Source: Candidatus Neomarinimicrobiota bacterium (GTDB taxonomy: Bacteria; Fidelibacterota; Fidelibacteria; Fidelibacterales; Fidelibacteraceae). Taken from it: a stretch of 48,379 nucleotides of DNA. Position 1 is the stretch's first letter. Every line of letters begins with the position of its first letter. Shown one piece after another: positions 1 through 8,688 of this stretch. The notes beneath the pieces were generated by a model that saw nothing but the letters and a program-made list of their open reading frames with translations, did not search any database and was not told where the DNA came from. The stretch spans positions 1-48,379 of the forward strand of contig JAGGVO010000039.1 in assembly GCA_021157965.1 (NCBI GenBank), read 5' to 3'. The translations under genes were made by a program, and so were the position numbers.

Positions 1-73
1 AGAAAGAAAAAAGTGTACTTTTTTACGGCATCTTATCACAATAAGGCTATATGCCGTAGATCTTACGATCTGT

Positions 74-101
74 TTCCCCGCTTCGGCGGGGATTCTTCTT
101 T
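74..101 (+). terminator. Probable rho-independent terminator of an upstream gene outside the window
   Basis: A six-base-pair stem CCCCGC/GCGGGG (76-81 and 86-91) closes a TTCG tetraloop and is followed by the T-rich run ATTCTTCTTT. The very stable UUCG-type loop and trailing T residues fit an intrinsic terminator reading rightwards. The T-run is interrupted by C, so strength is uncertain, and the gene it would serve lies left of the window. Confidence 0.55.
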
Positions 102-251
102 GAACAGGTAATATTGAACGATCCTCATGATAATTAATCTATTACAGGACCTAAAAACCCTGAATTGCTGCATTATTCGACTTCTGCCACTGAGGAGAAT
201 ATCAATATGCAGCTGTATCGAAATGCAACTTAAACCTCAACCTTAATTCTC

Positions 252-279
252 AATTATCCATTCTTAATTATCCATTCAT
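252..279. repeat. 14-base tandem duplication (2 x 7-base phasing) upstream of the M16 peptidase gene
   Basis: AATTATCCATTCTT is followed directly by AATTATCCATTCAT. The 14-base period is two heptamers, so this may belong to the same class of heptanucleotide arrays seen at 3328-3375, 25272-25320, 44310-44358 and 48120-48175. It sits about 45 bases before the start codon of the next gene. Confidence 0.5.
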
Positions 280-283
280 TTCG

Positions 284-291
284 TATCTTTC
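284..291 (+). promoter_or_regulatory. Possible Bacteroidota-type -7 promoter element for the M16 peptidase
   Basis: TATCTTTC resembles the Bacteroidota -7 consensus TAnnTTTG with one mismatch (final C). A TTC rather than the expected TTG lies 20 bases upstream (261-263). Transcription starting near 298 would leave an untranslated leader of about 25 bases before the ATG at 324. The match is weak and rests on comparison with the better examples at 6254-6285 and 6571-6600. Confidence 0.3.
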
Positions 292-323
292 CCTTTATTG
301 AATTGAAAACAGAGGAGAAAAGC

Positions 324-3251
324 ATGATGTATAAAATCGGCCGGACGTATCACGGATTTACCCTTCACACAATAGAAAAACTGCAGGATATTAACAGTAC
401 GGGATATCATTTCCGTCACGATAAAAGCGGCGCGGAGCTGGTGTACCTGGTGAATTCCGATCCCAACAAGGTGTTCAGTATCACCTTTCGCACGCCACCC
501 TGGGATAATACGGGACTTCCCCACATTTTGGAACATTCGGTGTTATGCGGCTCCCGGAAATTTCCGGTAAAAGAACCCTTTGTGGAACTGATCAAAGGTT
601 CTCTGAATACATTTCTCAATGCCATGACCTATCCGGACAAGACCCTCTATCCCGTGGCCAGTATGAATCCCAAAGATTTCATGAATCTGATGGATGTGTA
701 TATGGATGCCGTCCTGTATCCTCAAATAGACAATGTCCCGGAAATTTTTTACCAGGAAGGCTGGCACTATCACCTGGAAAAGCCGGAGGATCCCCTCACG
801 ATTAACGGTGTCGTCTACAACGAAATGCTGGGAGCGTTCTCCACGGCGGAGTCTGTCCTCTACCGCCGGTCCAAACAACTCCTCTTTCCCGATTCCCCCT
901 ATGCCTGGGAATCCGGCGGGGCTCCCGATGAAATTCCGTTGCTGACCTATGAAAAATTTATCCAATTTCATAAAACCTACTACCATCCCTCCAACAGCCG
1001 GATTTTTATCTATGGGGACGGGGATATGGATGCCCATCTCGCCTTTTTAAATCATGAATACCTGGATCATTTTACCGCCATCGATCCCGATTCGGAGATC
1101 CGGGTTCCCATGACTTTCACACGGATGAAGGCAATCGTGGAAACCTACTCCCTCCCTGCCGGCGAAAATCCCGAAGGGAAATCCTATCTGAGCCTCCACT
1201 ACGGATGCGGACAAAATCTGAGTCCAAAAGAATCCATGGAGCGCAGCATTCTCATGCACTATCTGATGAATACGCCCGGTTCTCCCCTGAAAAACAGGCT
1301 CCGGGACGCTTCCCTGGGACAGGATGTCTTCGGCTCTTACGAATCGGATATGCTGTCTCCCTACATGTCCCTGATTGTTAAAAACAGTTCTCCGGACAAA
1401 GAAGAGGAATTTGAAAAGATCGTACGGGAAACGCTGGAAGAACTCCGGGATGGCGGATTGGACCGCAGGCAGTTGGAAGCATCCCTGAATATTACCGAAT
1501 TCAAAACCCGGGAAGGGGATTTCGGGTCCATGCCCACGGGACTCATTTATAACCAGGTGATGATGAACAGTTGGTTATACGGCGGAAATCCTTTTGAATA
1601 TCTGAAATTTGATGCCGCGTTTAAGGAAATCCGTGAAAGTTTAAAAACGAATCGCTTCCATCAACTGATCGATGAGATTTTCCTGAACAACCCCCATACG
1701 TTGAAACTGCGCCTGGATCCGGAGCCGGGGCTCTCGGAACGGAAGATTCGGGCCTTGTCTGAATCTCTGCAGAAAACGAAAGAGTCCATGGATCCGGATG
1801 AACTGAAATCCGTTGTGGAAAACACCCAAAATCTGATACGAAGACAAAACACGCCTGATTCACCGGAAGCTTTGGCCACTATTCCAAACCTTAGCCGGAA
1901 AGATATCCAGAAAAAAGCGAGGACCTTTCCGGTGGAGGAAATCTCCTGGGACGGGGGAAAAATCCTCACCCATCCGGCAGAATCCAAGGGAATTCAGTAT
2001 GCACACTTTTATTTTGATCTCTCTGCCGTACCGGAGGACCTGCTTCCTGTAGCAGGACTTCTTCCTGATTTGCTGGGACAACTCTCCACGGAAAAACGGA
2101 ATTACACAGACCTGTCTAACGACCTGCTTTTTTATACCGGCGGATTTTCGGTTCAGACAAATGCTTTTCTGCCGGTTAATAAACCTGATGCCTTCCTGCC
2201 GAAGCTCACGGTGAGTCTGCGATACCTGTCCACCTTTACAGATAAAGCCCTGGATCTTGCCGGGGAAATTCTCACACAAACCCGTTTTGATGAAAAGAAA
2301 CGGATACACGACCTGATCCGGGAAATACGCTCCGAAACCGAAATCAACCTGGTAAACAACGGTCACAGTTTTGCGGCGGGGCAGGTGAACTCCGTACTAA
2401 AGCATTTCGGAAAATTTGAAGAAATCACCAACGGATATGATTTCTATACCTGGATAGCCGATCTGGATACGCATTTTGAGGAACGGTACGATGCCCTGAA
2501 ACAGAACCTTGAAGAGTTGATGAAAAACATTTTCCGGAAAGAGACAATGATTCCGGCCCTTACAAGCGAAAAAGAGGATATAAAAATCTTTACAAAGCAC
2601 TTAAAATCCTTTGAATCCCGGTTGTATTCAGGATTTCTGCCGACTCAGACATGGGAGCTGCCCCTTAATCCGCCGAACCGGGGTTTTTACACGCCGGGCG
2701 ATGTGAATTATGTGGTTTTCGGGACCTATTTACCGGAGAATATCCTGCAGTTCAATGGAAAATATTATGTGTTGAAACATATCCTTTCCCTGGATTACCT
2801 GTGGAACCGTGTCCGGGTTCAGGGCGGGGCATACGGAGCGTTTTGCGCCTTTTCACGGAACGGACGGGTCCTGTTCAGTTCCTACCGGGATCCCAAACTC
2901 CGGAAAACTCTGGAAACATACCGGATGATTCCCGATTACCTTTCCCGTTTTGATGCAGATGATCAGTTTATGACAAACATTATCATCGGAACAATCGCTC
3001 GTCAGGACACACCCATGAGTATCTCCCAGGAAGGGGCTACGGCCTTTTCACGGTATCTGACCGGACTAAAAGATGACATGATTCAGTCTGAACGGGAAGA
3101 AATCCTCTCCTGCACCGCCGAAGATATCCGGAAATTTGCCGATATCCTCAAAATTGCCGTTACACAGGGCATACATTGCACATTCGGCAATGAAAAAGCA
3201 GTGAAGGAAGAGGAAGAATTATTTTCTGAGATAAGATATGCTTTGAAGTGA
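324..3251 (+). CDS. M16C metallopeptidase, presequence-protease (PreP)-like
   Basis: The 975-residue product is a large zinc peptidase of the pitrilysin/insulinase superfamily; PreP-type members close around and degrade unstructured peptides. Visible signature: the inverted zinc motif HILEH at residues 67-71, with the further glutamate ligand in YNEMLGAF near residue 167. The length matches PreP (about 970-1000 residues), with M16 domains in both halves. No signal peptide is seen, so a cytoplasmic location is inferred. I place the start at ATG 324 because GAGGAG lies at 312-317, six bases upstream; an in-frame TTG at 303 would put that site inside the gene. It is a single gene converging on glnN, with a 113-base gap containing repeats. 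Family assignment is firm; the natural peptide substrate is unknown. Confidence 0.93.
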   Translation: MMYKIGRTYHGFTLHTIEKLQDINSTGYHFRHDKSGAELVYLVNSDPNKVFSITFRTPPWDNTGLPHILEHSVLCGSRKFPVKEPFVELIKGSLNTFLNAMTYPDKTLYPVASMNPKDFMNLMDVYMDAVLYPQIDNVPEIFYQEGWHYHLEKPEDPLTINGVVYNEMLGAFSTAESVLYRRSKQLLFPDSPYAWESGGAPDEIPLLTYEKFIQFHKTYYHPSNSRIFIYGDGDMDAHLAFLNHEYLDHFTAIDPDSEIRVPMTFTRMKAIVETYSLPAGENPEGKSYLSLHYGCGQNLSPKESMERSILMHYLMNTPGSPLKNRLRDASLGQDVFGSYESDMLSPYMSLIVKNSSPDKEEEFEKIVRETLEELRDGGLDRRQLEASLNITEFKTREGDFGSMPTGLIYNQVMMNSWLYGGNPFEYLKFDAAFKEIRESLKTNRFHQLIDEIFLNNPHTLKLRLDPEPGLSERKIRALSESLQKTKESMDPDELKSVVENTQNLIRRQNTPDSPEALATIPNLSRKDIQKKARTFPVEEISWDGGKILTHPAESKGIQYAHFYFDLSAVPEDLLPVAGLLPDLLGQLSTEKRNYTDLSNDLLFYTGGFSVQTNAFLPVNKPDAFLPKLTVSLRYLSTFTDKALDLAGEILTQTRFDEKKRIHDLIREIRSETEINLVNNGHSFAAGQVNSVLKHFGKFEEITNGYDFYTWIADLDTHFEERYDALKQNLEELMKNIFRKETMIPALTSEKEDIKIFTKHLKSFESRLYSGFLPTQTWELPLNPPNRGFYTPGDVNYVVFGTYLPENILQFNGKYYVLKHILSLDYLWNRVRVQGGAYGAFCAFSRNGRVLFSSYRDPKLRKTLETYRMIPDYLSRFDADDQFMTNIIIGTIARQDTPMSISQEGATAFSRYLTGLKDDMIQSEREEILSCTAEDIRKFADILKIAVTQGIHCTFGNEKAVKEEEELFSEIRYALK

Positions 3252-3254
3252 CAA

Positions 3255-3375
3255 GTGACGCGATCTTTGCCCTTCTCTTCTCTCTCCGGACTGAAATCCG
3301 GGGTCGGGGGTCTCTGCGGAACGAATAACTCAAAACTCCAACTCAGCACTCACCACTCACCACTCTACACTCTAT
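3255..3375. repeat. Intergenic repeat copy with ACTC heptamer array overlapping the 3' end of glnN
   Basis: Between the convergent M16 peptidase and glnN lies a hairpin-forming block (CCGGA 3286-3290 with TCCGG 3297-3301), which recurs in weaker form near 5570-5600. After it, ACTC recurs at 3328, 3335, 3341, 3348, 3355, 3362 and 3369, nearly always seven bases apart. The array runs through the glnN stop codon (3365-3367) into its last codons, so the C-terminal residues Tyr-Arg-Val of that protein are written in repeat sequence. It resembles the short tandemly repeated heptamers described in cyanobacteria (comparison by form only). Confidence 0.65.
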
Positions 3376-5485
3376 AAAGGATTTCTCCATAGACCGGAAA
3401 CGGCCATTTCTCTTTCGGTGTATGGCATTCCAACCAGTCTCCTTCATCCCGGAGTGCATTCATCATGGCTCGTAAAGAATCCCGCATGGTCAGGCATTCT
3501 TTAAAATTTTCCGGGTTGCAGACTTGATATTGGGATGCTGCCGATTCAAGGGATTTAAGATTTTTCATAAAGGCGAGGACGTGCCGGCGGTAGTTTTCCA
3601 AGTAGTCTTTTTCACTGCTGTGTGGAATGCCTGTATCACTTTGAATTTTAACAAGTTCCAGAAGCTCTTTTTGATAGAGAAGAACAGCCGGCAGAATCCC
3701 GGTCTGAGCCATACGGATCATGGTATTAACTTCGATCCGCAGTTGTTTCATATAGGTATCAATATAAATTTCAGTCCGCGCTTTGAGTTCTGACAGGTTA
3801 AAAACCTTCTGCCGTTGAAACAGCGCAACATTTTTTTCCGACAGAAGTTCCGGGTAGACATCCAGAGAAGAAGGATATTCAGGGAGTCCCCGTTTTTTCG
3901 CCTCATGTCGCCATTCATCAGCATATCCATTTCCGTTAAAAACAACCCTTTTATGCCTGGAATACGTTTCCCTGACCATGTCCTGAGCTTCTTTCAGAGG
4001 ATTTTTTGAGGATTCAAGACGTGTTGCGAATTCATCCAGCACATCAGCCACTATCGTATTCAGCATTATATTGGGGCGGGCCACGGAAGCCAGGGATGAG
4101 ACCATCCGGAATTCAAATTTATTCCCCGTAAAGGCAAAGGGGGATGTCCGGTTCCGGTCCGTATTATCCCTCAGGACAGGTGGGAGGGTATTTACACCTC
4201 CGCTGAGGGTTTTTGTAAATTTTTTCGTACTGTCCGCACCTTTTTCCAGATTTTCCAGGAGATGGGTCAGAAAATCCCCCAGGAAGACGGAAATAATTGC
4301 CGGAGGAGCCTCATGTTGTCCCAGTCTTTCATCATTATCCGGTGTGGAAGCACCCAGGCGAAGTACATCGGCATGACTATCCACAGCCTTCAGGATAGCC
4401 GTAAGAAAGACGAGAAAACGGAGTTTTTCTTCCGGTGTAAAACCCGGTTCCAGCAAGTTGACACCCTGATCGGTCACTATGGACCAGTTATTGTGTTTTC
4501 CCGATCCGTTGATGCCTTTAAAAGGTTTCGCGTGGAGCAGACAGACCAGGTCATTCCGCTCGGCAATTTTACTGATAGTATCCATGACAAGCTGATTATG
4601 GTCCGTTGCAACATTGCAGTTATTGTGAATGAGCGCCAGTTCATATTGTCCCGGTGCCACTTCATGGTGTTTGGTCTTGGCACTGATGCCCAGTTTCCAG
4701 AGTTCCACGTCCACCTGCCGCATGAAATCGGTAATCCGTTCCTTCATACTGCCAAAATAGTGATCCTCCATCTCCTGTCCCTTGGGCGGCGGCGCACCGA
4801 AAAGGGTGCGTCCTGTAAACTGCAAGTCGGCCCGCTGGTTATATAATGTTTTATCAATAAGAAAATACTCCTGTTCGGCACCGACAGATGCATGAACCCG
4901 TTCTGTATGGGTGTCACCGAAAATCCTGAGAATCCTGAGTGATTGTTCCGACAAAGCCTGCATGGACCTGAGCAGGGGTGTTTTTTTATCCAGTGCTTCT
5001 CCGTGGTATGAGTAAAATGCCGTGGGAATATAGAGTGTCACACCGGTCAGATCCTCCCGGAGAAACGCCGGTGATGTGGCATCCCACACGGAATAGCCCC
5101 GGGCTTCAAAGGTAGACCGGATTCCGCCTGACGGAAAGGAAGAGGCATCCGGTTCACCCTGAACGAGTTCCTTTCCGGAGAATTCCATGACAATCCGTCC
5201 CGGCCCTGCATTTTCTATAAACGACTCATGCTTTTCGGCCGTGATTCCGTTCATCGGTTGAAACCAGTGTGTATAGTGGGTTGCGCCTTTTTCCAATGCC
5301 CACTCCTTCATGGCATTTGCCACATGGTCCGCAATATCACGGTCCAAAGGACGTCCTTTTTCGATGGTATCCTTTAACTTCAGGTAGATATGCTCCGGCA
5401 GGCGCTGTTGCATCACCTCGTCACTGAAGACATTGGATGCAAAAATCTCCGTAACCGGTTGGGATGATATGGGTTTGGTGTTCAT
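3365..5485 (-). CDS. glnN: Glutamine synthetase type III (GSIII)
   Basis: The 706-residue enzyme makes glutamine from glutamate, ammonia and ATP in the cytoplasm. The length is typical of the large GSIII class (about 690-730 residues) found in Bacteroidota, cyanobacteria and some Firmicutes, not of the ~450-residue GSI. Visible motifs include [11 protein letters not shown] (metal and glutamate site), [10 protein letters not shown] (substrate and ATP loop) and [17 protein letters not shown]. The ATG at 5485 has a weak upstream AAAGGAC. It lies downstream of and on the same strand as an Lrp/AsnC regulator, 141 bases away across a repeat copy, so regulation by that protein or joint transcription is plausible but inferred. 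The final codons overlap a heptamer array, which may have altered the original C-terminus. Confidence 0.96.
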   Translation of the reverse strand: MNTKPISSQPVTEIFASNVFSDEVMQQRLPEHIYLKLKDTIEKGRPLDRDIADHVANAMKEWALEKGATHYTHWFQPMNGITAEKHESFIENAGPGRIVMEFSGKELVQGEPDASSFPSGGIRSTFEARGYSVWDATSPAFLREDLTGVTLYIPTAFYSYHGEALDKKTPLLRSMQALSEQSLRILRIFGDTHTERVHASVGAEQEYFLIDKTLYNQRADLQFTGRTLFGAPPPKGQEMEDHYFGSMKERITDFMRQVDVELWKLGISAKTKHHEVAPGQYELALIHNNCNVATDHNQLVMDTISKIAERNDLVCLLHAKPFKGINGSGKHNNWSIVTDQGVNLLEPGFTPEEKLRFLVFLTAILKAVDSHADVLRLGASTPDNDERLGQHEAPPAIISVFLGDFLTHLLENLEKGADSTKKFTKTLSGGVNTLPPVLRDNTDRNRTSPFAFTGNKFEFRMVSSLASVARPNIMLNTIVADVLDEFATRLESSKNPLKEAQDMVRETYSRHKRVVFNGNGYADEWRHEAKKRGLPEYPSSLDVYPELLSEKNVALFQRQKVFNLSELKARTEIYIDTYMKQLRIEVNTMIRMAQTGILPAVLLYQKELLELVKIQSDTGIPHSSEKDYLENYRRHVLAFMKNLKSLESAASQYQVCNPENFKECLTMRDSLRAMMNALRDEGDWLECHTPKEKWPFPVYGEILYRV

Positions 5486-5499
5486 TTGAGTCCTTTATT

Positions 5500-5625
5500 T
5501 TAAAAATTGGAAGTTAGCATCGCTGTGCTCCAATGCTATCTCGCTACCCGAACCTCGTGCCTCGTATCCTCTGGATTGAAGTCCGGGACTATCCATCGTC
5601 CAATCAACTTATCGTCCCTCTCTCC
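5500..5625. repeat. Intergenic repeat copy between the Lrp/AsnC gene and glnN
   Basis: GGAAGTTAGCATCGCTGTGCT (from 5510) matches the GGAAGTTAGTGCCGCTGT module of the copies near 44239 and 48049. It is followed by phased heptamers CCTCGTG, CCTCGTA and TCCTCTG (5553-5573) and by TGGATTGAAGTCCGGGA, which recalls the hairpin at 3286-3301. It occupies most of the gap between two same-strand genes. Confidence 0.55.
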
Positions 5626-5626
5626 C

Positions 5627-6088
5627 TTATTTCTCCAATTCCGTCTCATCAGGCTCAGTAAAGGTGTTTTCCTTGAAGGTACTGAGCACCACATGGGTCT
5701 CGGTCCCTTTGACACCCGGCCAACATTGGATTTTGCTTAAGAGTTTTTCGAGGGAGTTGGTATTTTTGGTGCGAACTTTAATGAGATGGGAACCTCCGCC
5801 GGTGATGGAGTGACATTCCTGAATGGCCGGTTCCTGGCGCGCATAATCAATGAGATCCCGGTAGTGAATCGCAACACTTTCTATCATGATGAATGCTGTG
5901 ATATCTTTGTTCAATAGTTTTGCATCCACAACGGCATGGAAGCCCCGGATGATTCCCCGTTCTTTAAGCTTAATAATCCTGTCCCGAACCGCGGGAACAG
6001 TCAATCCGGTCTTTTCCGCCAGTTCGTGATACGTAATCCTGCCGTTTTCCTGAAGAGCCCGCAAGAGTATCTTATCTGTCTGATCCAT
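5627..6088 (-). CDS. Lrp/AsnC family transcriptional regulator
   Basis: The 153-residue protein has the family layout: an N-terminal winged helix-turn-helix (MDQTDKILLRALQENGRI, then LTVPAVRDRIIKLKERGII) and a C-terminal RAM/ACT-like ligand-binding domain (from about residue 65, with ITGGGSHLIKV and the PGVKGTETHVVLS strand). Such proteins sense amino acids as dimers to octamers and regulate amino-acid and nitrogen metabolism. The ATG at 6088 is chosen because GGAGGG lies just upstream (6092-6097); an in-frame TTG at 6109 would bury that site. The next gene downstream is glnN, so control of glutamine synthesis is a reasonable inference. No specific effector can be read from the sequence. Confidence 0.92.
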   Translation of the reverse strand: MDQTDKILLRALQENGRITYHELAEKTGLTVPAVRDRIIKLKERGIIRGFHAVVDAKLLNKDITAFIMIESVAIHYRDLIDYARQEPAIQECHSITGGGSHLIKVRTKNTNSLEKLLSKIQCWPGVKGTETHVVLSTFKENTFTEPDETELEK

Positions 6089-6111
6089 ATTCCCTCCAGA
6101 TTTTATCAAAA

Positions 6112-6117
6112 ATTATA
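6112..6117 (-). promoter_or_regulatory. Possible -10 element for the Lrp/AsnC gene
   Basis: On the minus strand TATAAT matches the sigma-70 -10 consensus about 23 bases before the start codon. No good -35 is seen at normal spacing (TTTGCA lies 15 bases upstream). The surrounding 6110-6240 region is very AT-rich and shows no gene. Confidence 0.3.
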
Positions 6118-6253
6118 ATATATCAGGCAAAATGCAAATTTATTTTAAATTTTTCAGATATTCTTCTCATTTATTTTATTTATTAAAGTGCCTCATCAAA
6201 TAATGGAGTTCCGAAAAGATAGAAATAACAGGCGGACAGACTGAAATTATCCA

Positions 6254-6285
6254 TTGCAGTTTTTTCAGGAACTTATGTATATTTG
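6254..6285 (+). promoter_or_regulatory. Bacteroidota-type promoter of the tRNA cluster
   Basis: TTG at 6254-6256 and TATATTTG at 6278-6285 are separated by 21 bases. This fits the Bacteroidota housekeeping promoter (TTG near -33, TAnnTTTG near -7) exactly. Transcription would start near 6292, about 12 bases before the first tRNA at 6304. Confidence 0.6.
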
Positions 6286-6303
6286 CAAGCTTTGTTGAGA
6301 TAG

Positions 6304-6374
6304 TGGGTTGTCGTCCAATGGCAGGACATGCGGCTCTGGACCGTAGAATCGGGGTTCGAATCCCTGCAACCCAG
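6304..6374 (+). tRNA. tRNA-Gln (anticodon CTG)
   Basis: Acceptor arm TGGGTTG (6304-6310) pairs with CAACCCA (6367-6373) and the discriminator is G. The anticodon stem TGCGG/CCGTA closes a seven-base loop CTCTGGA, giving anticodon CTG (reads CAG). The T arm has the GGTTCGAATCC pattern. CCA is not encoded. It is the first of three closely spaced tRNAs, probably one transcript. Confidence 0.95.
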
Positions 6375-6383
6375 CACGGATAT

Positions 6384-6455
6384 GGCGCGTTCGTCTAGCG
6401 GTTAGGACGCTGGCCTCTCACGTCGGTAACACGGGTTCGAGTCCCGTACGCGCTA
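6384..6455 (+). tRNA. tRNA-Glu (anticodon CTC)
   Basis: Acceptor arm GGCGCGT (6384-6390) pairs with ACGCGCT (6448-6454), discriminator A. The anticodon stem CTGGC/GTCGG closes loop CTCTCAC, giving CTC, which reads GAG. The T arm contains GGGTTCGAGTCCC. It starts 9 bases after tRNA-Gln; CCA is not encoded. Confidence 0.95.
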
Positions 6456-6466
6456 CGCGTTCACAT

Positions 6467-6540
6467 GCGCCCTTAGCTCAATTGGATAGAGCGTCTGGCT
6501 ACGGACCAGAAGGTTGGGGGTTCGACTCCTCCAGGGCGTA
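6467..6540 (+). tRNA. tRNA-Arg (anticodon ACG)
   Basis: Acceptor arm GCGCCCT (6467-6473) pairs with AGGGCGT (6533-6539; first pair G-U), discriminator A. The anticodon stem TCTGG/CCAGA closes loop CTACGGA, giving ACG. The first anticodon base is expected to be modified to inosine (family knowledge), reading CGU, CGC and CGA. The T arm contains GGTTCGACTCC. It is followed within ten bases by a terminator. Confidence 0.95.
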
Positions 6541-6546
6541 CATAGA

Positions 6547-6573
6547 AGACCGGCGAAGCTCCGGTCTTTTTTG
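6547..6573 (+). terminator. Rho-independent terminator of the tRNA cluster
   Basis: AGACCGG (6547-6553) and CCGGTCT (6561-6567) form a seven-pair stem with a seven-base loop, followed by TTTTTT. It ends the tRNA transcript; its T-tract leads into the TTG that may serve as the -33 element of the next promoter. Confidence 0.85.
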
Positions 6574-6600
6574 TTTCCTGTCTTTTTTTTTGTACCTTTC
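6571..6600 (+). promoter_or_regulatory. Bacteroidota-type promoter of the metallophosphoesterase gene
   Basis: TTG (6571-6573), 19 bases, then TACCTTTC (6593-6600) fits the -33/-7 pattern TTG-N19-21-TAnnTTTG with one mismatch in the last base. A start near 6607 would leave a leader of about 33 bases before the ATG at 6640. Confidence 0.45.
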
Positions 6601-6639
6601 TTGAACTTTCAAGCTAAAGGAGAAAACAAGGAGAAAACA

Positions 6640-8523
6640 ATGATCCGAAAAGCCGTATTCGTATTCCTCTTCATACCCCTGTTTCTGATGGGAGAAAATC
6701 TTCATGGACATTTGCCGAAGTTACCCGGTACTCCTGTATCTGGAAGAACTCATCGGATTGTGACTGATGGCCCGGAGATTGATATCGTCCGGAATGACGA
6801 AGACGGCCGTTTGGCCCGCATACGCTTTACAACCCTCATCCCGTCCCCGGCTGTCCGGGTGTATTACGGCATTATCATCCCGGATGATCTGCTCCAGGCT
6901 CCCCGTTACCGGTGGTCGGCAACAGAAAAAAGCGATACAATATCCACACAGCATACCGTATATCTGAACCTTGAGAATCTCTTTTCAAAATATGCGGATA
7001 TTGACAGTATCTTCAGAAAACACGATGGCGGTGTTGTTGTCTACCGTCTGGAAATCCGCAATCCCGGGACTGCCAGTGCACATTATTATGACAACCGGTT
7101 CCGTTTTAAGGGAAACGAGCGCATTGCATGCATTTCAGAAGGCCCCTTTATTGATCTGGTGAAAACGAACAGTGCTGTTTTCAGCTGGAAAACAGACTAT
7201 CCGGCAGTTAGCGCCCTTTATGTTGACGGAAAACGATATGTGGCCAAAAGCACACCAAATACGGAACATCAGGTCCGGGTTACCGGTTTAAAAGGAACAG
7301 AGCATCGTTATGATATAGAAATCACGTACCACAATATTTCATACAGGACACCCACAAGACCTTTCAGCACACCGGATAACAACAATCATGTTCTTTTTGC
7401 CGTGATGAGTGATTCCCGGGCGGCAGCCGGCGGTGGAGCCAGTGATTACAATGCCGTCAACATTGATGCTTTATCCGCCTTATTGAATCACGCCTATTTC
7501 AGAGGAAGCGAGTTTGTGCTTTTCAGCGGGGATCTTATTGGAGGGTTCTGTAGTGATCCGGATGATTACCGAAGCCAGATGAAGTCCTGGAAAACAATCA
7601 CAGCACAAACCGGATCCATGATTCCTGTTTACGAAGGAATGGGAAATCACGATGTTTCCATTGATATTTACCGAAATGAAAAGGGATACCGGTATTATCT
7701 GGACAAAAAAGGAAACGAAAATTCTGAGGCTCTTTTTGCTGAAGCCTTTGTCAATCCTGAGGATGCGTATCCGGCCCCGGAACATCCGGAAGCGCCGTCG
7801 TACCGTGAAAATGTCTACTTTTTTGACCGGGAGAATATCCGGATTATCTCCGTGAATACCAATTACTGGTACAGTTCGCGGCCGGAAGAAATTGGTGGTA
7901 ATCTCATCGGTTACATCATGGATAAGCAACTGGCCTGGGTAGATAGTATTGTGGCGGACGCAGATAAAAATCCTGAAATAGATCACATCTTTTTATTTGC
8001 TCACAGTCCGGCCTTCCCAACCGGCGGCCATGTGAGTTCAGGTATGTGGTGGTCCGGCGGTGATTCCCTGAAAAACCGGTATTCCGACGGCACACCCCTT
8101 GACCGCTCCTATGTTGTAAAACGCCGGAATGAATTCTGGAAAACCATCGCTTCATCATCCAAAACCCGGGCCGTGTTTTTTGGTGACGAACACAATTATT
8201 CGCGCCTTTTGGTGGACAAGGATTTCCCCGCAAATCCCGACGGTTCTCCTGCTGATTTCAAACATCCTGTATATCAAATAATTACGGGCGGGGCCGGTGC
8301 ACCCTTTTATGCAAAAGATCCTGGAACTCCCTGGCATGATCAGGTAGGTGCTTTCAGTGGACTCAAACATTATATCCTGGTTGAAACACATAAAAAGAGT
8401 GCCTGGATTTACGTGTACGCCAAATCAGGACAGCTGATTGAAAAACTTCAGATTGCACAAAACGGGAATACCATTTGCCGGGAAACGATGCGACCCGCCC
8501 CGACCCGGATTGGTCATTTCTGA
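6640..8523 (+). CDS. Secreted calcineurin-like metallophosphoesterase
   Basis: The 627-residue protein begins with a signal peptide (MIRKAVFVFLFIPLFLMG), so export is expected. After a mainly beta N-terminal part resembling the fibronectin-like domain of purple acid phosphatases (to about residue 245), a metallophosphatase fold shows GDL (Asp298), GNHD (336-338), HSPAF (His455) and GDEHNYS (His518), all expected metal ligands. The first motif, normally DxH, reads DSR at residues 258-260: the aspartate is present but the histidine is not. The ATG at 6640 is supported by AAGGAG at 6628-6633; longer in-frame extensions run into tRNA-Arg. It has its own promoter and stands alone. It may hydrolyse phosphate esters in the periplasm or outside; the substrate is unknown. 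No type IX sorting domain is present. Confidence 0.85.
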   Translation: MIRKAVFVFLFIPLFLMGENLHGHLPKLPGTPVSGRTHRIVTDGPEIDIVRNDEDGRLARIRFTTLIPSPAVRVYYGIIIPDDLLQAPRYRWSATEKSDTISTQHTVYLNLENLFSKYADIDSIFRKHDGGVVVYRLEIRNPGTASAHYYDNRFRFKGNERIACISEGPFIDLVKTNSAVFSWKTDYPAVSALYVDGKRYVAKSTPNTEHQVRVTGLKGTEHRYDIEITYHNISYRTPTRPFSTPDNNNHVLFAVMSDSRAAAGGGASDYNAVNIDALSALLNHAYFRGSEFVLFSGDLIGGFCSDPDDYRSQMKSWKTITAQTGSMIPVYEGMGNHDVSIDIYRNEKGYRYYLDKKGNENSEALFAEAFVNPEDAYPAPEHPEAPSYRENVYFFDRENIRIISVNTNYWYSSRPEEIGGNLIGYIMDKQLAWVDSIVADADKNPEIDHIFLFAHSPAFPTGGHVSSGMWWSGGDSLKNRYSDGTPLDRSYVVKRRNEFWKTIASSSKTRAVFFGDEHNYSRLLVDKDFPANPDGSPADFKHPVYQIITGGAGAPFYAKDPGTPWHDQVGAFSGLKHYILVETHKKSAWIYVYAKSGQLIEKLQIAQNGNTICRETMRPAPTRIGHF

Positions 8524-8543
8524 AACTATATCAAAGGTCAATT

Positions 8544-8583
8544 CATCACCGTACCGTTTGATGGCTTCTCCGTGATGTTTTTT
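8544..8583 (+). terminator. Possible terminator after the metallophosphoesterase
   Basis: CATCAC (8544-8549) pairs with GTGATG (8572-8577), followed by TTTTTT. The 22-base loop is long for an intrinsic terminator, so the call is tentative. The remainder of 8524-8688 shows no gene. Confidence 0.4.
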
Positions 8584-8688
8584 CATCAGGTAAAGAGTGT
8601 TATTGGGTATTTAACGCATTGTGGAATATATTTCCACCGCGCATTCCTCAGGGCCAGGGCATAATACACCCTTCCAAATCCCTTCTTA

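Larger units (their letters stand above)
1..323. other. Gene-free left edge with hairpins and a short tandem repeat
   Basis: No convincing gene is seen here. The stretch holds a nested inverted repeat (24-31 with 51-58, and inside it 32-36 with 41-45), a GC-rich hairpin with a T-rich tail at 76-101, and a 14-base tandem repeat at 252-279. An eight-codon reading frame at 207-233 has a Shine-Dalgarno-like GAGGAG but is too short to call. The last 40 bases carry a possible promoter element and the ribosome binding site of the M16 peptidase gene. Confidence 0.6.

Noticed and set aside
207-233. Eight-codon reading frame with a GAGGAG site upstream of the M16 peptidase gene
   Set aside because: Too short to support; no leader-peptide codon pattern or attenuator hairpin pair follows it.
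6514-6639. In-frame upstream extension of the metallophosphoesterase
   Set aside because: It would overlap tRNA-Arg and its terminator; ATG 6640 has a good ribosome binding site and signal peptide.
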